This document shows positions 1 to 8,171 of a stretch of 64,000 nt of DNA, in pieces. The DNA lies in assembly GCF_030546805.1 (NCBI RefSeq), contig NZ_JAUOPC010000004.1, positions 186,001 to 250,000 of the forward strand, read 5' to 3'. Both the position numbers and the translations under genes were made by a program. Under the pieces are notes generated by a model. The model made no database searches, was not told the DNA's origin, and saw only the letters and a list, made by a program, of their open reading frames with translations. The DNA comes from Cyclobacterium sp. 1_MG-2023 (lineage in GTDB: Bacteria > Bacteroidota > Bacteroidia > Cytophagales > Cyclobacteriaceae). The first letter of the stretch is position 1, and every line of letters begins with the position of its first letter.

Positions 1-584
1 ACATCTATCCATTTGTACACTATGCATCCGGTGGTGCTTTGGAAGATACTCCACCGGAACCAATTGGCGAATATGCACAATCCTGCTTAGGAAGAGAGCG
101 TGTATTTGAATACTTCAGTCATCAATACAACATCCCTATGTTAATGTATAGACTCAATTATGCCATTGATCTGCGTTATGGAAACCTCTTGGAAATAGGT
201 AAGATGGTAAATACAGAAAAACCTATCAATTTAAGGAGCGGGCATATGAATGTAATCTGGCAAGGAGATGCGAATGAAATTGCCATCCGTTCATTGTTGC
301 ATACCAGCAGCCCCCCTAAAATACTTAATGTCACCGGTCCAGAGACAATTAGTATCCGACAAGTTGCGGAGAAATTTGGTAAGTTATTGAACAAAAAGCC
401 CGTCTTTGAGAATGAGCCGGAGCCCAAAGTTTTATTGAACAATGCCTCTCTCTGTCACCAATTATTTGGCTACCCTTCTGTTTCTTTGTTGACAATGATT
501 GAGATGACGGCACAATGGATTCAGCAAGATGGTGCCACATTAAATAAACCAACCCACTTTCAGGAAAGAGAAGGAAAATTTTAA
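1..584 (+). CDS. NAD-dependent epimerase/dehydratase family protein (C-terminal part, 5' end outside window)
   Basis: The reading frame is open from base 3 with no start needed, so the gene begins before the window. About 193 C-terminal residues remain. They fit the second half of an extended short-chain dehydrogenase: a segment IYPFVHYASGG, then the active-site helix region GEYAQSCLGRE, then the variable substrate-binding half with the NVTGPETISIRQVAEKFG segment typical of sugar-nucleotide or sugar-acid epimerases. The usual YxxxK catalytic pair reads Y-A-Q-S-C here, so the lysine position is a cysteine. The stop is 10 bases before the DapA-like gene on the same strand, which suggests one operon acting on a sugar acid. 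Family assignment is good; the substrate is unknown. Confidence 0.8.
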   Translation, partial: IYPFVHYASGGALEDTPPEPIGEYAQSCLGRERVFEYFSHQYNIPMLMYRLNYAIDLRYGNLLEIGKMVNTEKPINLRSGHMNVIWQGDANEIAIRSLLHTSSPPKILNVTGPETISIRQVAEKFGKLLNKKPVFENEPEPKVLLNNASLCHQLFGYPSVSLLTMIEMTAQWIQQDGATLNKPTHFQEREGKF

Positions 585-594
585 TTATAAAATA

Positions 595-1656
595 ATGAGT
601 AATATAAATCCCGCAATCAGGCAATTATTACATGATGGGACCGTGATACCTGCCCATCCATTGGCTTTAAATGCAGAAAGAGAACTTGACGAGAAATACC
701 AACGTGCATTGTCTCGCTATTATATCGCTTCCGGAGCCGGAGGAATGGCAGTGGGTGTACACAGTACCCAATTTGAAATTAGGGAAAAGAAATATGGACT
801 TTTTGAGCCGGTATTAAGAATGGCCATGGAAGAAGTCAAAGCAGCTGCCATCACCAGACCTTTTGCAATGGTGGCAGGTATTGTAGGTGATACCAATCAG
901 GCAGTAGCTGAGGCTTCTTTGGCAAAGGACTTGGGATATGACCTAGGTTTGCTTAGTGCGGGCGGCTTGGGAGATTGGTCAGAAAAGGATTTGATTAAAA
1001 GAGCAGAAAAAGTAGCAGAGGTGATGCCTATTTTTGGTTTTTATCTTCAGCCATCTGCCGGAGGCCGACTGTTGAGCTATGATTTCTGGAAGGATTTTGC
1101 TGATATTCCTAATGTTCAGGCCATTAAAATGGCTCCTTTTAACAGGTACCAGTCATTGGATGTGGTTAGGGCCGTTTGTTCTTCTAGTCGACATAAAGAA
1201 ATTGCCTTGTATACCGGAAATGATGACAATATCGTGGCAGACCTTCTTACGCCTTTTACCTTCATGGTCAATGGAGAAAAAATCACTAAAAGAGTGGTTG
1301 GTGGTTTACTGGGGCATTGGGCAGTATGGACCACTAAAGCTGTTGAACTTTTGGAGAAGATAAAGGAATGCCGTGACAACAACCTTTCTGCCATGCCGGA
1401 ATTGCTTGAGTTGGGCGTTCAAATAACAGATTCCAATGCAGTTATTTTTGATCCAAAACATCAATTCAAAGGATGTATCCCCGGTATCCATGAAGTACTG
1501 AGACGACAGGGCTTACTTCAGGGAACTTGGTGCCTCAATCCAAATGAAGTACTTTCTCCCGGCCAATCAGAAGAAATCGACCGGGTCTATGAAGCTTATC
1601 CTTGGTTGAATGATGATGCCTTTGTGAAAGAAAACCTTCAAAACTTCCTTTCATAG
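595..1656 (+). CDS. Dihydrodipicolinate synthase (DapA/KDG aldolase) family protein
   Basis: This 353-residue protein belongs to the class I aldolase TIM-barrel family of DHDPS, N-acetylneuraminate lyase and 2-keto-3-deoxy-sugar aldolases. The segment NVQAIKMAPFNRY carries the expected Schiff-base lysine (about K178), and the upstream FGFYLQPSAGG supplies the tyrosine (about Y150) found in the family. The normal GTTGE substrate-carboxylate loop is replaced by GVHSTQFEI, and the protein is about 50 residues longer than true DapA, so lysine biosynthesis is unlikely. It follows an epimerase/dehydratase by 10 bases, so a catabolic sugar-acid or related keto-acid step is the likelier role (inference). 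It converges on the next gene with only one base between the stop codons. Confidence 0.82.
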   Translation: MSNINPAIRQLLHDGTVIPAHPLALNAERELDEKYQRALSRYYIASGAGGMAVGVHSTQFEIREKKYGLFEPVLRMAMEEVKAAAITRPFAMVAGIVGDTNQAVAEASLAKDLGYDLGLLSAGGLGDWSEKDLIKRAEKVAEVMPIFGFYLQPSAGGRLLSYDFWKDFADIPNVQAIKMAPFNRYQSLDVVRAVCSSSRHKEIALYTGNDDNIVADLLTPFTFMVNGEKITKRVVGGLLGHWAVWTTKAVELLEKIKECRDNNLSAMPELLELGVQITDSNAVIFDPKHQFKGCIPGIHEVLRRQGLLQGTWCLNPNEVLSPGQSEEIDRVYEAYPWLNDDAFVKENLQNFLS

Positions 1657-1657
1657 G

Positions 1658-3424
1658 CTAGTATTTCAAGAAATATTCAAAGAAATTGTAAATGATTGCA
1701 TTGGATTCCGGGTTGGGGGAGTGTTCCGGTCGATTACTCATCCCTACACGGTCCTTGTAATCATACAATTTATTTGCCTTGATGCTTTGGTTCAATGGAA
1801 CCCATCGATGCTCCCCGTCCTCTTCTCCTCCGGAGACTAAAAAAGGGCGGGGAGCCATTAATACATGAAGTTCGTGAAGATCTCTGTTGTCTTTCAAGAG
1901 TTGAAGGTAGGTACCCCTCGCAGGGTTTGCTGCATTAGGTACACCTCTCTCCCTTCTAGGCCTAGGATGATAGCCTAAGTACCAAGGTTCCCAGTAATTG
2001 ATATTCGGTCTTTTTTGATCGAAAACAATTCCGGGATCTGACCAGGCTGCTGCTGCAAAATTCTCGAATAAACAAGAAGCAAACATGGCCCATTTTCCTC
2101 CATAGCTATGTCCCATTATTCCAATTTTTTCCTTATTAACTTCCGGTAGACCGGCAAGCAAATGCCAGGCATTCGCTGCTGCATAGGCCAGTAAAGAAAG
2201 AGGTTCAACAGTGGCACTGTCTATATGTGGATGATAAAGAGAGTACGTTTTGTTCTCAGAAGTTTCGGTGGTGCCAATAGATAGGGTTACAAATCCACGT
2301 TTGGCCAATTGTAAAGCGAAATCTCTCTCTTCTTTGCCTTCTCCTATCGCTGTTTCCGGTTCATAATATACAGTTACTACTGCCGGTAGATTATTGGCTT
2401 GATAAGGAACCAATAGATATCCTTGGGTCATTTGACCCGGTACCCACTCGAAACGAATCTTTTTTTGAATATAATCCGCTTTGTTAATAGAAGATAGCAC
2501 CTCATAATTTGGGTTTTCAATTAATTCAGGCCATTCTCCCATATATTCATGCCAAGCATTAAGGATTTCTTGTCTTCGTTTCTTCCAGTCTTCCAAGGAA
2601 GTAACCTTTGACTTATCGTCAAAAATAAATGGATCCTTAAACGTTCCTCTTTCTTCCTTATATTTATCTGGGACGGCAAAATAGGGAGCAATTTTTTGCC
2701 AGGTCACCAATTTTTCAAAGTGGTATTGAATGCTTTCACCCTTTTCATTACCAGAAGAAATTCTATTTTCCGTAATAGCATCGCTCAAAAATAATACAGT
2801 TAATTTTTTATCCAGCTTCTTATTGTTTTCTAGGTATTGATAGGCCTGCCTGGCAGCAATTCGATTGGCTATATTGGGGCTTAAGGCTTTATCTGAATTT
2901 AAATTTGAGCCAGGTGTGCTTTTATTGTTAGCATAGACTGATTTTATATCAATCCATTTGATTTTGTTTGCTTTAGCAAGGCTTTGAATAATAGCATTCG
3001 CCTTGTTTAATTGGTATTGCTGCGAAGCCCTGAAATCAGGTAAATTAAAACCATTATTGTCCGTACTTAAGGGGGGAAGGTTGAATAGTACCGTCTCTAT
3101 GCCGCTCTGTTTTAATCTTGAAATAATTTTCTGATAGCTAGATTTAAAACGGTGCTCAGCTTGGGGTTTATGAAACTGAGCCATATCATTTTTCCCTGCC
3201 ATAATAAAAACTACATCGGGATTAATGGTTAACAGGTCGTCTTTGTCTATTTCTTGCGAAATATGCAATAAGTGCTTTCCATAGGTTTCTATCGTGTGAA
3301 TTTCTCGTGCTGCTATAGGACCATTTTTCGATGAAGTGGAGTCATTGTTAATTCCAGCTTGAGCCGACAATATGGCTAAATAAAAGAAAGAAAACAGTAG
3401 AAAACCTTGGTAATTGATCCGCAT
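1658..3424 (-). CDS. Secreted two-part esterase: SGNH-like N-terminal region and alpha/beta-hydrolase (acetyl xylan esterase-like) domain
   Basis: The 588-residue product begins with a hydrophobic signal peptide ending near AQA (residue 23). Residues about 35-200 resemble an SGNH/GDSL hydrolase: VFIMAGKND fits the block with Gly-x-Asn-Asp, and IKWIDIKSVY fits a later strand, but no GDS nucleophile block is present at the start. Residues 209-218 read TVLFLSDAIT, close to the first SGNH block but with Ala at the nucleophile position. Residues about 280-588 form an alpha/beta hydrolase with nucleophile elbow GHSYGG (Ser440), an acidic residue near 536 and His568, as in prolyl-oligopeptidase-like and acetyl xylan esterase-like proteins. 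It is probably a periplasmic or secreted carbohydrate esterase. No terminator separates it from the convergent DapA-like gene. Confidence 0.78.
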   Translation of the reverse strand: MRINYQGFLLFSFFYLAILSAQAGINNDSTSSKNGPIAAREIHTIETYGKHLLHISQEIDKDDLLTINPDVVFIMAGKNDMAQFHKPQAEHRFKSSYQKIISRLKQSGIETVLFNLPPLSTDNNGFNLPDFRASQQYQLNKANAIIQSLAKANKIKWIDIKSVYANNKSTPGSNLNSDKALSPNIANRIAARQAYQYLENNKKLDKKLTVLFLSDAITENRISSGNEKGESIQYHFEKLVTWQKIAPYFAVPDKYKEERGTFKDPFIFDDKSKVTSLEDWKKRRQEILNAWHEYMGEWPELIENPNYEVLSSINKADYIQKKIRFEWVPGQMTQGYLLVPYQANNLPAVVTVYYEPETAIGEGKEERDFALQLAKRGFVTLSIGTTETSENKTYSLYHPHIDSATVEPLSLLAYAAANAWHLLAGLPEVNKEKIGIMGHSYGGKWAMFASCLFENFAAAAWSDPGIVFDQKRPNINYWEPWYLGYHPRPRRERGVPNAANPARGTYLQLLKDNRDLHELHVLMAPRPFLVSGGEEDGEHRWVPLNQSIKANKLYDYKDRVGMSNRPEHSPNPESNAIIYNFFEYFLKY

Positions 3425-3565
3425 TTTTTCAAAAATATCAGTTTGTTTAAAGATAAGAATTTCATTGTGAATATTTGGTTGAACACCCTATTTTTCCGAG
3501 GTCATTTATTATTCCGGATACCTAATATAACCGCTATAATTATTGTGTCTAATTTCAGATTAAGC

Positions 3566-3596
3566 TTGCTAATAAAAGGGTATTTCTTCTATATTG
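3566..3596 (+). promoter_or_regulatory. Candidate Bacteroidota promoter for the 3624 lipoprotein gene
   Basis: A TTG at 3566-3568 is followed after 21 bases by TATATTG at 3590-3596, near the TTG/TAnnTTTG pattern of Bacteroidota sigma-A promoters. It lies 28 bases before the start codon. The -7 box is imperfect, so this is tentative. Confidence 0.3.
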
Positions 3597-3623
3597 CGGT
3601 TTTTAGTGTAAAAAATTTATTTT

Positions 3624-5759
3624 ATGTATAGACACTGGCTTTTTATAGTTTTATCAATCCTTATCACCTCTTGCACATCAGTCTCAAAAGAAAAGATTCA
3701 CATTGTAGGATCCCAAAACACGGATCTGTTTCAATGGTTAAACGGGGAGGGCTATGACTTAGTGTTTCATAACGATATAATGCCGGCCGTTGAAGGGATG
3801 AATATCGGTGAAGCCTTATTGGTATTGTCTACCGAATACCCTAAGAATAGGGTAGCTATCCCCGATGCGTTTTTCTCTACGGTAGAAGAAAAAAACATTA
3901 AATATTTCATAGAGTACCCTGAAGATTTTGAAGGCTTGGAAAGCAATGGGGAAGTTTTGAAGACCAGGCTTGAAAGGGCTGTAGTGGTTTCAGATCAATT
4001 TGGAAATGGTCTTCCTCCCATGAAAATATTGGGCATCAATGATTGTCATGTTATTACTTCAGAGGTAAATGATCCCTTGGTGGTAGTCGCTAAGGTCGCA
4101 GGACTTGACAGTGCTGTCTATGGATTGGAAGGGGTTCCTGCTTACCCCTTATTGTATAAAAAAGACCAAGGCTTTATTGCCCTAAGTAAATTGTCGGATT
4201 TTGCTAAGGGAAGGTTTGGACCTGAAGCGCAATGGCAGGCTTTGTGGTCTTATATAATAAATGAAATTACGCTTCAAGATAAGCAATTCAGTTTTGATAC
4301 TTGGCCTCGGGTGGTAGAACCTTCTTTTGATGCCTCCGAAAATATAACCCGTAAGGATAAAATTAATTCAGTTAAAAAAGGGGTGGATTGGTTTGAAAAA
4401 GGAAAGTTTTACATCGCCGAAGATTGGAAAGATTACTGGTTAAAATACCAAGGTGATGGTACAAATCCCATTGGTCCTCCGGTTCCTGAAGATTTTCAGT
4501 CAGGAGATGGGACAGAGGGATTATTGGAGGGGCATTCTTCGAATATCTTTTACGATGGTACACAGCAATATCGCTATTGGATAAGGGCGGATGTCCAAGG
4601 GGAGGGGGCCTATGCACTTGCTGCTGCAGCCAGCTTACTAGACGATCCAGCATACAATTTACCGGCAGAAAATTTGATTGAATTCTTGTACAGGGAAAAC
4701 CTTACCACAGGACCACGGAGCGATCCGGATTCAGCAGCCTATGGGTTGATAGGCTGGTCTAATACCCATCCTTTTGTATACTATGGTGATGACAATGCCA
4801 GGGCCATCCTTGGCGTGATAGGCGCAATGGCCCATATGCAAAAAGAGGCTTGGAATGATGAAATGATTGCGGGTATAATGGCAAATTTCAGAACTACCGG
4901 AAAAAATGGTTTTAGAGGTAGTCGTTTAAACAATACCAACCTACAACGCTTGGGCTGGAAGCATTATTGGAACCAAGAGACAATTAATCCTGCCCCTCAT
5001 TTTGAATCTTGGATGTGGGCGATTTATTTGTGGCTTTATGATAAAACTGGATATGAGCCTTTGCTTGCCAAGTCTAAAAAAGCAATAGAAATAATGATGG
5101 ACAAATATCCTGAGGAGTGGCATTGGACCAATGGGATCCAACAGGAAAGGGCTAGAATGATTTTACCCTTGGCATGGTTGGTGAAAGTTGAAGATACCCC
5201 TGAACATCGTGAGTGGTTGGACAGAATTGTAAGTAAGCTTTTGGAGAACCAGGTAGAGAGTGGGGCCATCATGGAGGAATTGGGAGGAGCAGATAAAGGT
5301 AAATATGGCAGGACAGCCTCAAACCAAGAATATGGCTTGCACGAAGCACCTTTGATATTTGAAAATGGAGATCCAATAGCTGACATGTTGTATACCAGCA
5401 ATTTTGCTTTCTTTAGCCTTAATGAAGCAGCTCATGCTACCGGGAATCCTGTTTACTTTGAGGCACTGGAGAAATTATCTGACTTCTTAACTAGGATTCA
5501 AGTAAAAAGTAAGACGATAAAAGATCTTGATGGGGCTTGGTTTAGAGCTTTTGATTATGAGAGATGGGAATACTGGGCTTCAAATGCCGATGCAGGATGG
5601 GGTGCATGGGGAACCCTTACGGGGTGGACGCAAAGCTGGATTGTTGCCACACAAGTATTGGTGTTGCAAGATCAAAGTTATTGGGATTTGACCAAGACTT
5701 CTAAAATCGCTGATACCTTCGAGCAAAAATCTTCTTTGATGTTGGAAGAGTATAAATAA
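3624..5759 (+). CDS. Large lipoprotein: glutaminase/ThuA-like N-terminal region plus helical (alpha/alpha)6-type domain
   Basis: The 711-residue protein has a lipoprotein signal (VLSILITSC, Cys at about residue 17), so it is probably membrane-anchored. Residues about 20-220 look like a class I amidotransferase-like or beta-galactosidase-trimerisation-like alpha/beta region, inferred from strand spacing and phrases such as EALLVLSTEYP. Residues about 300-690 are rich in aromatic and acidic residues in a repeating helical pattern (HPFVYYGDDNARAILG, HFESWMWAIYLWLYDKTG, WHWTNGIQQERARM), as in six-hairpin glycosidases. I do not recognise a named family. A carbohydrate-active or binding role is inferred from fold type and from neighbouring secreted esterase and DUF1080 genes. 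The start follows a candidate promoter and gives a well-formed lipobox. Confidence 0.6.
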   Translation: MYRHWLFIVLSILITSCTSVSKEKIHIVGSQNTDLFQWLNGEGYDLVFHNDIMPAVEGMNIGEALLVLSTEYPKNRVAIPDAFFSTVEEKNIKYFIEYPEDFEGLESNGEVLKTRLERAVVVSDQFGNGLPPMKILGINDCHVITSEVNDPLVVVAKVAGLDSAVYGLEGVPAYPLLYKKDQGFIALSKLSDFAKGRFGPEAQWQALWSYIINEITLQDKQFSFDTWPRVVEPSFDASENITRKDKINSVKKGVDWFEKGKFYIAEDWKDYWLKYQGDGTNPIGPPVPEDFQSGDGTEGLLEGHSSNIFYDGTQQYRYWIRADVQGEGAYALAAAASLLDDPAYNLPAENLIEFLYRENLTTGPRSDPDSAAYGLIGWSNTHPFVYYGDDNARAILGVIGAMAHMQKEAWNDEMIAGIMANFRTTGKNGFRGSRLNNTNLQRLGWKHYWNQETINPAPHFESWMWAIYLWLYDKTGYEPLLAKSKKAIEIMMDKYPEEWHWTNGIQQERARMILPLAWLVKVEDTPEHREWLDRIVSKLLENQVESGAIMEELGGADKGKYGRTASNQEYGLHEAPLIFENGDPIADMLYTSNFAFFSLNEAAHATGNPVYFEALEKLSDFLTRIQVKSKTIKDLDGAWFRAFDYERWEYWASNADAGWGAWGTLTGWTQSWIVATQVLVLQDQSYWDLTKTSKIADTFEQKSSLMLEEYK

Positions 5760-5933
5760 AACTTCGAGGGAAAGAATGGCCTATTACAGTATAAGAGCAA
5801 GCTATTAAAGCAATACTTAAAGTGGAAAAGGCATTATCGGCCTGAATCTAGAAAGAAAGCCTTTGATGGAAACCTAGGCTTGACATATCTGTCATAAGCC
5901 GTTTTTATTTAAGGAAGGAATTGTATTAAAATG

Positions 5934-5979
5934 CCAATTGCTGATTTAAATACAGTTTCTGTACTTAATCAGCAATTGG
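5934..5979. terminator. Long imperfect hairpin between convergent genes
   Basis: A 13-base arm CCAATTGCTGATT (5934-5946) is repeated exactly inverted at 5967-5979, and the inner bases can extend the stem (ATACAG against CTGTA) with a bulge. It lies between the convergent lipoprotein and DUF1080 genes, so a bidirectional terminator or mRNA 3'-end structure is likely. No strong T-run follows. The rest of 5760-6023 shows nothing recognisable. Confidence 0.45.
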
Positions 5980-6023
5980 TAAATTAATTGTTTCAGATAC
6001 CCATTAGTAAGGTACTTTCTTTC

Positions 6024-6731
6024 CTATAACTTTTTGATTTTAATGTTTCGAAAAAAGACTTTATCTCCATGGTCTGTTATCAAGATGTGTCCTTCTTTTA
6101 GCTCCCCATATTTATTGTCATCTTTAAACTTATTTTCTGATTTTTTCTTCAAGTAATCTTTATTTCCTCGGGTGTAACTCACTAATTTTTTCCCATTTAA
6201 ATAATGACTTACCTTTTTTCCTTTGGCTACAATCTTGCCCTGGTTCCATGAGCCATGGGGCTTTAATTCTTTGTTTTTTGGTGGATAGAAAAGGTAAGCA
6301 GCTCCTGTTGAAGTTGTTCCATTGGGATCATCTTTAACTCCTTCATAATTGTAGTCATCAATGATCTGATATTCAGGACCATTGACCATCATCTTCCCGG
6401 TTTTTTCATTGTAAATGGTGTCTACAAAATATTTTATACCACTATTGGCACTTTCTGTAAAGTTGAATTCAAAAACCAGTTCAAAGTCACTGTATTTTTC
6501 CTTTGTGATAATATCTCCCCCTCCTTTACCTTCCATAAAAAGCATTCCATCTTCAATTTTCCAACCTTCTACGGGAGAGCCAGGTGCATTTTTTGGACAC
6601 CATTTCTCCAAGGATTTCCCGTCAAACAAAACTTCATAAGAGTTGGATTGGGCAAATAAGTCCAATGAAAGGGAGCTACTTAAAAGTAATGCGACAATTA
6701 CAGCGATAATTTTCTGATTTGTTTTCTTCAT
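6024..6731 (-). CDS. Secreted DUF1080 (3-keto-disaccharide hydrolase-like) domain protein
   Basis: This is a 235-residue exported protein with a signal peptide ending near LFAQ (residue 28). The rest is one DUF1080 domain, a concanavalin-like jelly roll: FDGKSLEKW at the start, GGGDIITKEKYSDFELVFEF, NSGIKYF, the GPEYQIIDD core and the terminal VFFRNIKIKKL strand are all hallmarks. Members bind or hydrolyse glycans, and some hydrolyse 3-keto-glucosides. It is the last gene of a leftward operon after the ceramidase-like protein (24 bases apart), so it probably works in the periplasm with BNR_4 and ThuA-type partners. The substrate cannot be read from the sequence. Confidence 0.88.
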   Translation of the reverse strand: MKKTNQKIIAVIVALLLSSSLSLDLFAQSNSYEVLFDGKSLEKWCPKNAPGSPVEGWKIEDGMLFMEGKGGGDIITKEKYSDFELVFEFNFTESANSGIKYFVDTIYNEKTGKMMVNGPEYQIIDDYNYEGVKDDPNGTTSTGAAYLFYPPKNKELKPHGSWNQGKIVAKGKKVSHYLNGKKLVSYTRGNKDYLKKKSENKFKDDNKYGELKEGHILITDHGDKVFFRNIKIKKL

Positions 6732-6755
6732 GGGGTCTACTGAAAAAGGTTTGAT

Positions 6756-8144
6756 TTATTTTATTGGTTGAATGGCTAATTTTGCAGCCAACTTATCAAA
6801 GGCTGTAAGAATTTGTTCTTCTAAGCCTGGCTTCCATTTACTAGGTAGTCCATAAACCATTTGAGCAGTGTGGCCTTCATATCCCCCTTCTTTGAGGATG
6901 ATTTCAGTAGGGATATAACTCATAACATCATTGGTATAAGTCATTACAAAAATGTCAGGTCCATACTTTTCTTTCAGGCGATTGGCATAACCTACAGTTA
7001 CCTCACCCCCCATGGTGAAAAGGGCTTGATTGCCTATTTTAATTACCTGAAGGGGAAAAGGGTAGGCAGAAGGAAGCGGGTTTCCCGCTTCTATTTCTCC
7101 TAATGTTCTTATTGCCCACCTTTTCATATAGCCGCTTTGCTCACTGATGATTTTATTAAGTTCGGCCTTGCTAGGTGGAGCTTCCAATCCCAAATCTATT
7201 TCTGTATAAGCACTTTTTAGAGATGGATCTAAAGGTTTCATATCCTCTGAAAGCACTCTTTCGACGGTTGCTGCCAAGACTGTCCCATATTGTTTGGCCA
7301 GGGGTAAGGTTCTTCTTGGCAGTGGGTTTTGATCTCCTCCGGCGCCTTGGAAAAACATGGCCATCGCCCCTGGGTAATTCTTTTCCACTACTTCTTGGGC
7401 ATAGCCGGGATAGTCTCCCGACCACTGGTAACCGCTAAGAACTGTTGGGTGACAGGCGTAACCAAACAGGACTGTAGTAATTTGGCCTTTGTCATCCATC
7501 ACCTTAAGTACAGGAACGGCATGGTCCATAGGCCCTTTAAGATCTGTAGATAAATGTACTTCACTCTCTTTATTGTTTCTTCTATTGACTTGAAAGCGCG
7601 CCGTTCCATTATTGGAAAATATTTGAGAAGGTTTCATGTTTGAAAGCGCCTTGCCAATACTTGCTACGATATCGTTTTGCAGTTGATCTGTATATTGCGC
7701 TACATCCTTGCGTTGCTGACCATTCATGGGATAAATATCAAACAAGGATTTCCCAAGAACAGGAGCGGAATGGGTATGGCTGCTGTTCAATACAATCTGT
7801 GATTTTTCAAGTCCATATTTGTTGTTTGCAGCATTTCTAATTCCATCAGAGAGGTTTTTTGGTAGACCCAACAAATCAGAGGTTACAATCACAGTTTGGT
7901 ATCCCTGGGCATCTTCCATGGCCAGTACTTTTACCCAGAGGTCTCCATATTTGCCTTCTGCTGTATGGTCTCTATGTCCATAACCGGCCATCCATAGTGA
8001 AGAGGAAGGGGTGATGTTGATTTTATCTGTTCCCGTTTTCCAACCGATTTTTTTCTGTGCTTTGGTTTGATAACCCAAGGCAAGAAATAAAAACAGTAAA
8101 GAGGTGATTAAAATAGGTTGGTAAGTTAAAATGAAGCTTTTCAT
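6756..8144 (-). CDS. Neutral/alkaline ceramidase-like secreted protein (N-terminal domain only)
   Basis: The 462-residue product has a signal peptide and one neutral/alkaline non-lysosomal ceramidase-type domain. Candidate zinc ligands are visible: SSHTHSAP (His123/His125), GYACHPTVL (His232), MGGEVTVGYANRL (Glu381) and YTNDVMSYIPT (Tyr410). The family's nucleophile loop, GDVSPN in the Pseudomonas ceramidase from memory, reads GAGGDQNP here and has no serine, and the C-terminal immunoglobulin-like domain is absent. True ceramide amidase activity is therefore doubtful; hydrolysis or binding of another substrate is more likely. It sits between ThuA-like and DUF1080 genes (27 and 24 base gaps), a combination common in Bacteroidota and Planctomycetes sugar loci. 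A related domain occurs at 60179-62578. Confidence 0.82.
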   Translation of the reverse strand: MKSFILTYQPILITSLLFLFLALGYQTKAQKKIGWKTGTDKINITPSSSLWMAGYGHRDHTAEGKYGDLWVKVLAMEDAQGYQTVIVTSDLLGLPKNLSDGIRNAANNKYGLEKSQIVLNSSHTHSAPVLGKSLFDIYPMNGQQRKDVAQYTDQLQNDIVASIGKALSNMKPSQIFSNNGTARFQVNRRNNKESEVHLSTDLKGPMDHAVPVLKVMDDKGQITTVLFGYACHPTVLSGYQWSGDYPGYAQEVVEKNYPGAMAMFFQGAGGDQNPLPRRTLPLAKQYGTVLAATVERVLSEDMKPLDPSLKSAYTEIDLGLEAPPSKAELNKIISEQSGYMKRWAIRTLGEIEAGNPLPSAYPFPLQVIKIGNQALFTMGGEVTVGYANRLKEKYGPDIFVMTYTNDVMSYIPTEIILKEGGYEGHTAQMVYGLPSKWKPGLEEQILTAFDKLAAKLAIQPIK

Positions 8145-8171
8145 ATGCGAATGGATAAGTTTGTACTTGGC

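Noticed and set aside
3430-3437. TATTTTTG on the minus strand as a promoter box of the esterase gene
   Set aside because: It is only 5 bases from the start codon and has no -33 element, so it would require a leaderless mRNA.
3407-3631. A 74-codon open frame between the esterase and lipoprotein genes
   Set aside because: It overlaps the start of both neighbours, contains the candidate promoter and has no protein-like features.
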